Below the pieces are notes generated by a model, which saw nothing but the letters and a program-made list of their open reading frames with translations, was not told the origin of the DNA and did not search any database. From the NCBI GenBank assembly GCA_031552335.1, contig JAVBMQ010000098.1, positions 1 to 14,017 of the forward strand: a stretch of DNA of 14,017 nucleotides, read 5' to 3'. This DNA is from JAISFI01 sp031552335 (GTDB lineage: Bacteria > Bacteroidota > Bacteroidia > Bacteroidales > Azobacteroidaceae). Made by a program: the position numbers and the translations under genes. Positions 6,866-12,858 of the stretch are shown piece after piece (the stretch's first letter is position 1; the number at the start of each line of letters is the position of its first letter).

Positions 6866-7807
6866 ATGTCCTGTAACAACATTCCATTCAAAGTCTTTTC
6901 GGGAACTAACTCCCGTTATCTCGCAGAAAAAATATGTAAAAGTCTGGGTTGTGAATTGGGAAGTATGAAAATCGAATATTTCGCCGACGGCGAATTTTCC
7001 GTTTCATACGAAGAATCGATCCGTGGAAGTCATGTCTTCCTGGTGCAGTCTACCTTCCCCAATTCGGATAATTTAATGGAACTCTTATTAATGATCGATG
7101 CGGCCAAAAGGGCATCTGCCAAGTCCATTGTAGCAGTAATCCCTTATTTTGGATGGGCACGTCAGGACAGAAAAGATAAACCCCGTGTATCCATTGGGGC
7201 CAAACTGATTGCCGACTTATTGAGTACTGCTGGAATTAACCGTTTGATTACTATGGACCTGCATGCTGATCAAATCCAGGGATTCTTCAATGTTCCCGTT
7301 GATCACCTGTATGCGTCTACTATTTTCATGGAACATGTTAAATCTTTGAATCTTCCGAACTTAGTGATAGCAACCCCTGATGTTGGAGGAACCAAACGTG
7401 CCAGCACCTATTCCAAATATCTCAATGCCCCCATGGTAATCTGCTATAAACTACGCAAGAAGGCCAATGAAGTTTCCGAAATGAAAATCATCGGAGATGT
7501 GGAAGGTATGGATATCTTATTAGTTGATGATATGGTAGACACCGCAGGTACCATCACGAAAGCAGCAGATATGATGAAAGCAGCAGGAGCCAATTCCGTT
7601 CGCGCAATAGCCTCTCATGCTGTAATGTCTGACCCGGCTTCATTAAGAGTAGATCAATCAGCCTTAACAGAAATCATTTTCACCGACAGCATTCCTTATT
7701 CCAAGAAAAGCGAAAAAGTGAAAATCATCTCCATTGCAGAAATGTTTGCCGATTCCATCAGCAGGGTGTATAATAATCAGTCGATTAGTTCTCTGTACCT
7801 GATATAG
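6866..7807 (+). CDS. prs: Ribose-phosphate pyrophosphokinase (PRPP synthetase)
   Basis: A 313-residue cytoplasmic enzyme, the normal length for class I PRPP synthetase. It makes PRPP from ribose 5-phosphate and ATP for purine, pyrimidine, histidine, tryptophan and NAD synthesis. Signatures seen: FSGTNSRYLAEKI at the N-terminus, ADGE (40-43), the flexible-loop segment RQDRKDKPR (99-107), the metal-binding block MDLHADQIQGFF (130-141), and the PRPP-binding loop DILLVDDMVDTAGT (216-229). The frame is open 360 bases further upstream, but that part has no family similarity and consists of repeats, so I start at the ATG at 6866, where homologous sequence begins. It is convergent with mnmA; inverted repeat element 2 begins just after the stop and could terminate transcription from both sides. 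Confidence 0.97.
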   Translation: MSCNNIPFKVFSGTNSRYLAEKICKSLGCELGSMKIEYFADGEFSVSYEESIRGSHVFLVQSTFPNSDNLMELLLMIDAAKRASAKSIVAVIPYFGWARQDRKDKPRVSIGAKLIADLLSTAGINRLITMDLHADQIQGFFNVPVDHLYASTIFMEHVKSLNLPNLVIATPDVGGTKRASTYSKYLNAPMVICYKLRKKANEVSEMKIIGDVEGMDILLVDDMVDTAGTITKAADMMKAAGANSVRAIASHAVMSDPASLRVDQSALTEIIFTDSIPYSKKSEKVKIISIAEMFADSISRVYNNQSISSLYLI

Positions 7808-7809
7808 GA

Positions 7810-7904
7810 ATTGAAAATTTTGAATTTTGAATTCTGAATTTTGAATTATTTTTTTGCGATCAATCTAATTCAAAATTGAGAATTCAAAATTTCTAATTTT
7901 CAAT
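7810..7904. repeat. Element 2: AT-rich long inverted repeat, second copy in opposite orientation
   Basis: The left arm (7810-7848) and right arm (7866-7904) are inverted copies matching at 35 of 39 positions around a 17-base centre containing T7. The arms use the same tandem 7-base unit AATTTTG/AATTCTG as element 1. The arm following prs is almost the same sequence as the arm following hppA, and the arm ending mnmA almost the same as the arm ending the methyltransferase gene, so the two elements sit in opposite orientation. The right arm supplies the mnmA stop codon TAG (7893-7895 on the minus strand). A bidirectional terminator role between convergent genes is likely. The central sequence differs from that of element 1. 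Confidence 0.8.
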
Positions 7905-8963
7905 AATCATCCCACTCCCCAAACAAATCCTCTCCTCCTTGTCATAAATGACACCAAACTGTCCGGCAGCGATACCTTGTATTTTTTCTTCAGATTCGAT
8001 ACGATAGATATCTCCGATTCGTTTCAGTTTTCCGGATGTAAATTCCGGTGTATGGCGTATTTTGAAAGTAATATCTTTTTCGCCCTGAAATTCTCCCCAA
8101 GGATCTTCTGTAATAAAACTGAAGCCTTGCAGGTTAATGGTTTTCCCATATTGTGTTTCCGGATCATAACCATTGGAAACATAAATGATATTTTTCCGGC
8201 TGTCTTTTTTTACCACAAACCAGGGACCGCCACTTAATCCCAAACCCTTTCTTTGCCCGATGGTGTGGAACCAGTATCCATGATGCTTCCCGATCACATT
8301 ACCCGTTTCCAGTTCAATGATTTTTCCGGGCCTTTCTCCCAGGTATCTTTTGATGAAATCGTTGTAATTGATTTTGCCAAGGAAACAAATCCCCTGACTG
8401 TCTTTGCGTTGAGCGCTTGGTAATCCTTCTCTTGCTGCTATTTGTCGCACTTCACTTTTTAATAAATGACCGATGGGAAACATTAGCCTTGAAACCTGCA
8501 TATAATCCACCTGCCCGAGAAAATAAGTTTGATCCTTGATTTTGTCGGCCGCGGTCGAAAGGAAAGTTTTTCCATTAATCTCTGTTGTTGTGGCGTAATG
8601 ACCTGTTGCTATTTTGTCGAAATCTTTTCCCCATTTCTGTTCAAAACATCCGAACTTGATGAGTTTGTTACACATCATATCCGGATTGGGAGTTAATCCT
8701 CGTTTGACCGCATCAATTGTATAACTGACCACATTCTCCCAATATTCTTCATGCAAAGAAACTATTTCAAACCGGCATCCATATTTCTTTGCAATATACG
8801 ATGTTATTTCAATGTCTTCTTCCGAAGGGCAATCAATATAACCATCTTTATCTTCCATTCCTATTCTGATGTAAAAGATGGTTGGGTCATAACCTGCATC
8901 TTTTAGTTGGTGAACAACCACCGAACTGTCTACTCCTCCGGAAACCAATGCTGCGATATTCAT
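7893..8963 (-). CDS. mnmA: tRNA-specific 2-thiouridylase MnmA
   Basis: A 356-residue cytoplasmic enzyme that adds the 2-thio group to the wobble uridine (U34) of Lys, Glu and Gln tRNAs using ATP and a persulfide relay. The PP-loop SGGVDSS (8-14) begins almost at the N-terminus. The two catalytic cysteines are at Cys98 in NPDMMCN and Cys193 in GICFLGK. IATGHYA (118-124) and QTYFLGQV (145-152) are further family blocks. Length is normal and the gene looks intact. The start ATG at 8961-8963 gives the usual short lead into the PP-loop, and a TACCTTTG box lies 20 bases upstream. The last two codons and TAG lie within the arm of element 2. It is divergent from the small-protein/peptidase unit. Bacteroidales often carry more than one mnmA-like gene, so the paralogue number is not settled here. 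Confidence 0.96.
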   Translation of the reverse strand: MNIAALVSGGVDSSVVVHQLKDAGYDPTIFYIRIGMEDKDGYIDCPSEEDIEITSYIAKKYGCRFEIVSLHEEYWENVVSYTIDAVKRGLTPNPDMMCNKLIKFGCFEQKWGKDFDKIATGHYATTTEINGKTFLSTAADKIKDQTYFLGQVDYMQVSRLMFPIGHLLKSEVRQIAAREGLPSAQRKDSQGICFLGKINYNDFIKRYLGERPGKIIELETGNVIGKHHGYWFHTIGQRKGLGLSGGPWFVVKKDSRKNIIYVSNGYDPETQYGKTINLQGFSFITEDPWGEFQGEKDITFKIRHTPEFTSGKLKRIGDIYRIESEEKIQGIAAGQFGVIYDKEERICLGSGMIIEN

Positions 8964-8982
8964 AAAGCTGATAAAATTCGTA

Positions 8983-8990
8983 CAAAGGTA
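8983..8990 (-). promoter_or_regulatory. Putative -7 promoter box of mnmA
   Basis: On the minus strand this reads TACCTTTG, an exact match to the Bacteroidota -7 consensus TAnnTTTG, 19 bases before the mnmA start. The same 8-mer faces it on the plus strand at 9015-9022. No good TTTG -33 box is visible at 19-21 bases. Confidence 0.5.
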
Positions 8991-9014
8991 CGGATTATTT
9001 ATGAAAAGTATTAT

Positions 9015-9022
9015 TACCTTTG
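9015..9022 (+). promoter_or_regulatory. Putative -7 promoter box of the small protein/peptidase operon
   Basis: TACCTTTG matches TAnnTTTG exactly and lies 36 bases before the ATG at 9059. It mirrors the minus-strand box at 8983-8990, so the two divergent units start from back-to-back promoters about 24 bases apart. The -33 box is not clear. Confidence 0.5.
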
Positions 9023-9058
9023 TTGCATGTCTTAAGATAAGTTTAAAACCTGCATAAA

Positions 9059-9250
9059 ATGGAAGAATTATTTATTACGGAACAAGAATTGGAATATTTT
9101 ATAAATATTCCTGGTGTGGTTTGTGAAGAAGGTTCTTTTTTAAGACCACAAAGGAGTTTTGAAGAAGAGGCTAAAGATTGTATTACGCTTGAAGAGTTTT
9201 CGGACAGGATAGGGGAAGCAATAGGAAGACTAATTATTCAAAAAAAATAA
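9059..9250 (+). CDS. Small acidic hypothetical protein upstream of the M49 peptidase
   Basis: A 63-residue protein, Glu-rich in its N-terminal and central parts and ending in a short basic tail (IIQKK). There is no signal peptide, membrane segment or recognisable domain. I do not recognise its family. Support for it being real comes from an ATG placed 36 bases after an exact -7 box, an uninterrupted frame, codon use like its neighbours, and a stop only 5 bases before the peptidase start, implying one transcript. Two cysteines (residues 22 and 41) are present without an obvious motif. It could be a small partner of the downstream gene or an unrelated leader protein; nothing in the sequence decides this. 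Confidence 0.65.
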   Translation: MEELFITEQELEYFINIPGVVCEEGSFLRPQRSFEEEAKDCITLEEFSDRIGEAIGRLIIQKK

Positions 9251-9255
9251 TATAT

Positions 9256-11304
9256 ATGAATTGGAAATTAATATCACTGGCAGTAGCCTCCGTTTGTATT
9301 GTGTCTTGCAATACCGAACAAAAAACAGAAAATAAAATGGATGATTTTAATTATTCGGCAGATCGTTTTGCCGATATTGAGGTACTGCGTTATCAGGTAC
9401 CCGGTTTTGAAGATTTGTCTTTACAGCAAAAGACTTTGATTTATTATCTTACCCAGGCTGCATTAGAAGGCCGGGATATTTTGTTTGATCAGAATTATCG
9501 TTATAATTTGCCTATCCGTCGTACGTTGGAGGCCATTTATACTAATTATAAAGGAGACAAAACAACTGAAGATTTCAAACAATTTGAAATTTATCTGAAA
9601 AGAGTATGGTTCTCCAATGGTGTACATCATCATTATGGAGAAGAAAAATTTGTTCCTGCCTGTTCAGTTGCATTTTTTGAAAATGAAGTCAAAGCTTTGG
9701 ATCCGGCTCTTTTGCCTTTGAAAGAAAATCAGACAGTAGATGAATTCCTGAAAGAAATGATTCCTGTTATTTTTGATCCTTCTGTCGATGCCAAAAAAGT
9801 CAATCAGGCTGATGGCGTTGATTTGATAAAGACTTCTGCAAATAACTATTACGGACAAGGAGTCACCCAAAAAGAAGTGGAAGATTTCTATGCCCGAATG
9901 AAAAAACCGGATGATCATACTCCTATATCTTATGGATTAAACAGTCAGCTGGTGAAAGAAAACGGACAATTGAAAGAACGTGTCTGGAAAGTTGGCGGAA
10001 TGTATTCTCCGGCTATAGAAAAAATCGTTTACTGGTTGTCTTTGGCGCAGGGTGTGGCAGAAAATGATCAACAGAAACAAGTGATAGAGACCCTGATTCG
10101 TTATTATCAGACAGGAGACCTGAAAACTTTTGATGAGTATGCAATTGCATGGGTAAAAGATTTGAATTCCCGGATCGACTTTGTAAATGGTTTTACCGAA
10201 ACATATGGTGATCCGTTGGGAATGAAAGCCAGCTGGGAATCAATCGTGAATTATAAAGATCTGGAAGCTACCAAAAGAACGGAAACAATCAGTGCCAATG
10301 CACAATGGTTTGAAGATCATTCTCCGGTAGACAAACGTTTCAAAAAGGAGGAAGTAAAGGGTGTAAGTGCTAAGGTAATTACTGTGGCTATTCTGGGTGG
10401 TGATTGTTATCCGTCAACTCCTATTGGAATTAACCTTCCCAACTCCAACTGGATCCGTAAAGATTATGGTTCTAAGTCTGTTACCATAGAAAATATAACT
10501 TCTGCCTATGATATTGCTTCCCAGGGTAGTGGATTGATGGAAGAGTTTGCCTGGAGTGATGAAGAACGGAAGAGAGATAAAGAGTATGGATTGCTGACCA
10601 ATAATATGCATACTGATTTGCATGAATGTCTGGGTCATGGTTCCGGAAAATTATTGCCTGGAGTGGATCCGGATGCTTTAAAAGCATATGGTTCTACCAT
10701 TGAAGAAACCCGGGCCGATTTATTCGGATTATATTTTATAGCCGATCCTAAAATGGTTGCATTGGGATTATTACCTAATGATGATGCCTATAAAGCAGAA
10801 TATTATCGTTTTATGATGAATGGTTTGATGACACAATTGGGTCGCATCGATGTCGGCAAACAAATTGAAGAAGCACATATGCGTAACCGTGCTTTGATTG
10901 CGCGCTGGGTAACAGAAAAAGGAGCTGCCGATAAGGTTGTTGAGTTGAAAGAAAGGGATGGTAAAACCTATGTGGTAATCAATGATTATCAGAAGCTTCG
11001 GACTTTATTCGGAGAATTATTGGCCGAAATCCAGAAAATCAAATCTGAAGGAGATTGGAGCGCAGCTAAAGAAATCGTAGAGAAATATGCCGTCAATGTA
11101 GATCCGGTTTACCATAAAGAAATAAAAGAAAGATATGATAACCTGAAAGTGGCTCCTTATAAAGGATTCCTGAATCCGGTATATGACGCTGTTTTCGATG
11201 CGGATAAAAATATTATCGATGTAAAAATCTCTTATGGAGAAGCTTACGCAGATCAAATGTTAAGGTACGGAAAAGATTATTCTAATCTACCGAACTACAA
11301 CTGA
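9256..11304 (+). CDS. Dipeptidyl-peptidase III-like zinc peptidase (family M49), lipoprotein
   Basis: A 682-residue metallopeptidase that removes dipeptides from the N-terminus of short peptides. The zinc motif HECLGH (456-461) is the M49-type HEXXGH, with His456 and His461 as ligands and Glu457 as catalytic base. The second motif EETRAD (483-488) supplies the third ligand, Glu484. The length is close to the characterised Bacteroides thetaiotaomicron enzyme (about 675 residues, as I recall). The N-terminus MNWKLISLAVASVCIVSC is a type II signal peptide with the lipidated Cys at 18, so it is predicted to be membrane-anchored outside the cytoplasm, unlike the cytosolic eukaryotic enzyme. The start is 5 bases after the small upstream gene. 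The last 18 bases overlap the end of the convergent lipoprotein gene. Confidence 0.93.
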   Translation: MNWKLISLAVASVCIVSCNTEQKTENKMDDFNYSADRFADIEVLRYQVPGFEDLSLQQKTLIYYLTQAALEGRDILFDQNYRYNLPIRRTLEAIYTNYKGDKTTEDFKQFEIYLKRVWFSNGVHHHYGEEKFVPACSVAFFENEVKALDPALLPLKENQTVDEFLKEMIPVIFDPSVDAKKVNQADGVDLIKTSANNYYGQGVTQKEVEDFYARMKKPDDHTPISYGLNSQLVKENGQLKERVWKVGGMYSPAIEKIVYWLSLAQGVAENDQQKQVIETLIRYYQTGDLKTFDEYAIAWVKDLNSRIDFVNGFTETYGDPLGMKASWESIVNYKDLEATKRTETISANAQWFEDHSPVDKRFKKEEVKGVSAKVITVAILGGDCYPSTPIGINLPNSNWIRKDYGSKSVTIENITSAYDIASQGSGLMEEFAWSDEERKRDKEYGLLTNNMHTDLHECLGHGSGKLLPGVDPDALKAYGSTIEETRADLFGLYFIADPKMVALGLLPNDDAYKAEYYRFMMNGLMTQLGRIDVGKQIEEAHMRNRALIARWVTEKGAADKVVELKERDGKTYVVINDYQKLRTLFGELLAEIQKIKSEGDWSAAKEIVEKYAVNVDPVYHKEIKERYDNLKVAPYKGFLNPVYDAVFDADKNIIDVKISYGEAYADQMLRYGKDYSNLPNYN

Positions 11305-11619
11305 TAAACTGGTCTGGCCTCCGTCACTGCCTTGTACGGTTACTGTGGCGGGGGTATTGCCGGTTTTACTTTTTCCGGTTATTTCAAGTATGTAAAAAGT
11401 TCCGGTCACTACCCTTGTGGAAATAGAGGTTGAGTTGGAATGCGCCGAATAGGGAGGCATTCCTCCAGTGATGTATACAGATTCGGTTTCTCCTATATCT
11501 AATGTTATGGAACTTTCTGATAGTACCGGATTTGCCGGATCACCTTCCTCTTCCATGCAGGAAGTAGATCCGGTTAAAAGAATAAAACAACAGATTAAAG
11601 TATATACAATTTTTTTCAT
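11287..11619 (-). CDS. Small lipoprotein with one bacterial Ig-like domain
   Basis: A 110-residue protein. MKKIVYTLICCFILLTGSTS is a lipoprotein signal peptide with the modified Cys at 21. The following MEEEGD is a run of acids like the lipoprotein export signal linked to surface display in Bacteroidota, so it may be on the cell surface. The rest (about 28-110) is one beta-rich domain with GGMPPYS, an alternating strand pattern, ITGKSKTG, ATVTVQGSDGG and a final SLSVVV strand, resembling bacterial Ig-like domains. I use the ATG at 11617-11619 rather than the upstream one at 11664, because the signal peptide begins there and the -7 box (11639-11646) lies between them. There is no catalytic motif; a binding or structural role is inferred. 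Its end overlaps the peptidase gene by 18 bases. Confidence 0.8.
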   Translation of the reverse strand: MKKIVYTLICCFILLTGSTSCMEEEGDPANPVLSESSITLDIGETESVYITGGMPPYSAHSNSTSISTRVVTGTFYILEITGKSKTGNTPATVTVQGSDGGQTSLSVVVR

Positions 11620-11638
11620 CCTGAAAATAAATTTTCTG

Positions 11639-11646
11639 CAAAGGTA
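11639..11646 (-). promoter_or_regulatory. Putative -7 promoter box of the Ig-like lipoprotein
   Basis: The minus strand reads TACCTTTG, an exact TAnnTTTG match, 19 bases before the chosen start. The spacing equals that of the mnmA box, which supports the shorter gene model. Confidence 0.5.
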
Positions 11647-11658
11647 ATCTTTTTTTAT

Positions 11659-12315
11659 ATGCAAAATATAATCCGGGAAATAAGGACACGTTTACGTTTG
11701 TCTATGAATGGGGTAACATCTCAGAGCATGCGTGAAAAAGGGGTAAATTATAAACTTAATTTTGGAGTCCCAATTCCCCGGCTTCGTCAGATAGCAGCCA
11801 ATTATTCTCCGGATACAATTCTGGCTGAAGCTCTTTGGAAAGAAGATGTCAGAGAACTCCGGATACTGGCAACTCTTATTTGTCCACCTACTCAGTTTCA
11901 CGATATGAATGGATGGGTGAATGATATTCGTAATCTTGAATTGGCCGAACAGGCAAGCATGAACCTTTTTTGTAAAGTGTCCGGAGCTGAAAATAACGCT
12001 TCTCAATGGATCACCTCTGATGCGGAATATGTGAGGATCTCCGGGTTTCTGTTATTTACTCGTCTTTTGATGCAAGGAGTAGCGTTAACAACAGCAATGC
12101 AACAGCATTTTTTGTTACATGCATTGGATTCTTTTGTAAAAAACGATCTTTTGTTGCATAAAGTAGTACTGAATGCCGTGATTCGTTTCGGAAGACAATC
12201 AAAAACTCAGGCTGAATTTCTTCTGACTGCAGTTTCAGCCAACGAAACATGGGATATTTCTTTCAAAGAGAATCTGATACAAATTTTAGAAGCAGAATTG
12301 GATTTATACTTGTAG
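11659..12315 (+). CDS. AlkD-like DNA alkylation repair family protein (HEAT-like repeats)
   Basis: A 218-residue all-helical protein resembling the AlkD/HEAT-repeat DNA glycosylase family, which removes alkylated bases. Seen: an N-terminal MREKGVNYKLNFGVPIPRLRQIA (25-47) of the form usual in this group, WKEDVRELRILATLI (60-74), and later amphipathic helices containing KNDLLLHKVVLNAVIRFGRQS (near 159-179), where helix pairs repeat. AlkD active-site residues (two Trp and an Asp) cannot be placed by eye: tryptophans occur at WKED, GWVND, QWIT and TWD, but I cannot assign them. There is no signal peptide. The start ATG at 11659 is divergent from the lipoprotein gene, 39 bases apart. Enzymatic repair activity is an inference, since some family members may be structural or inactive. 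Confidence 0.72.
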   Translation: MQNIIREIRTRLRLSMNGVTSQSMREKGVNYKLNFGVPIPRLRQIAANYSPDTILAEALWKEDVRELRILATLICPPTQFHDMNGWVNDIRNLELAEQASMNLFCKVSGAENNASQWITSDAEYVRISGFLLFTRLLMQGVALTTAMQQHFLLHALDSFVKNDLLLHKVVLNAVIRFGRQSKTQAEFLLTAVSANETWDISFKENLIQILEAELDLYL

Positions 12316-12342
12316 AAACTTTTCTATTTAAGATAAAAACAT

Positions 12343-12350
12343 TAACTTTG
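12343..12350 (+). promoter_or_regulatory. Putative promoter of the Fur-family gene and purA
   Basis: TAACTTTG matches the -7 consensus TAnnTTTG, and TTTC at 12321-12324 is an approximate -33 box 18 bases upstream. The ATG of the regulator gene follows 22 bases later. Since purA overlaps the regulator stop, this promoter probably serves both genes. Confidence 0.5.
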
Positions 12351-12372
12351 CTCGTCTTTCTTTAGAATTAAA

Positions 12373-12858
12373 ATGGATAAAGATAAAATTAAAGAGATTG
12401 TTAAACAACAATTTACCGATTATCTTACACTGAAAAAATGTCGTAAGACACCGGAACGTTTTGCTATATTAGATCATATATATTCCGAATCCGGACATTT
12501 TAATATGGATTCTTTATATGACTCCATGAATGAGAAAAATTTTAGGGTCAGCAAGGCTACTCTTTACAATACTATGTCTTTGTTGCAAGATTGTAAGTTA
12601 GTGCTTAAACATCAGTTCGGAAGTAATCTTTCCTATTACGAACGAGCATATAATAATGAATTTCATCACCATCTGATTTGTCTTAACTGTGGAATGATAG
12701 AGGAATACAAGGATAGTGATTTGAAAACAGTTATTCAGAGCAAAAAGATAAAGAAATTTTCTCCGGCTTATTACAGTCTGTATATTTATGGCATGTGCCA
12801 TAAGTGTGCTCCCAAAAGAAAGAATAATAATACTAAAAATAAAAACATAAAAAAATGA
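12373..12858 (+). CDS. Fur-family metal- or peroxide-responsive transcriptional regulator
   Basis: A 161-residue DNA-binding repressor of the Fur/PerR/Zur superfamily. An N-terminal winged helix carries RVSKATLYNTM (58-68) as the recognition-helix region. The dimerisation domain begins with the HHHLICLNCG block (98-107). Two CxxC pairs (C103/C106 and C142/C145) are present, as in members with a structural zinc site. The terminal KRKNNNTKNKNIKK is a basic low-complexity tail. Which signal it senses (Fe, Zn, Mn or peroxide) cannot be told by eye. The stop TGA shares 4 bases with the purA start (ATGA), so translation of the two is probably coupled. The upstream promoter-like box contains no obvious palindromic Fur box that I could identify. 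Confidence 0.9.
   Translation: MDKDKIKEIVKQQFTDYLTLKKCRKTPERFAILDHIYSESGHFNMDSLYDSMNEKNFRVSKATLYNTMSLLQDCKLVLKHQFGSNLSYYERAYNNEFHHHLICLNCGMIEEYKDSDLKTVIQSKKIKKFSPAYYSLYIYGMCHKCAPKRKNNNTKNKNIKK

Noticed and set aside
11620..11664. Longer start for the Ig-like lipoprotein (ATG at 11664 on the minus strand)
   Set aside because: It would put 15 residues before the signal peptide and bury the -7 promoter box inside the gene, overlapping the divergent gene start.
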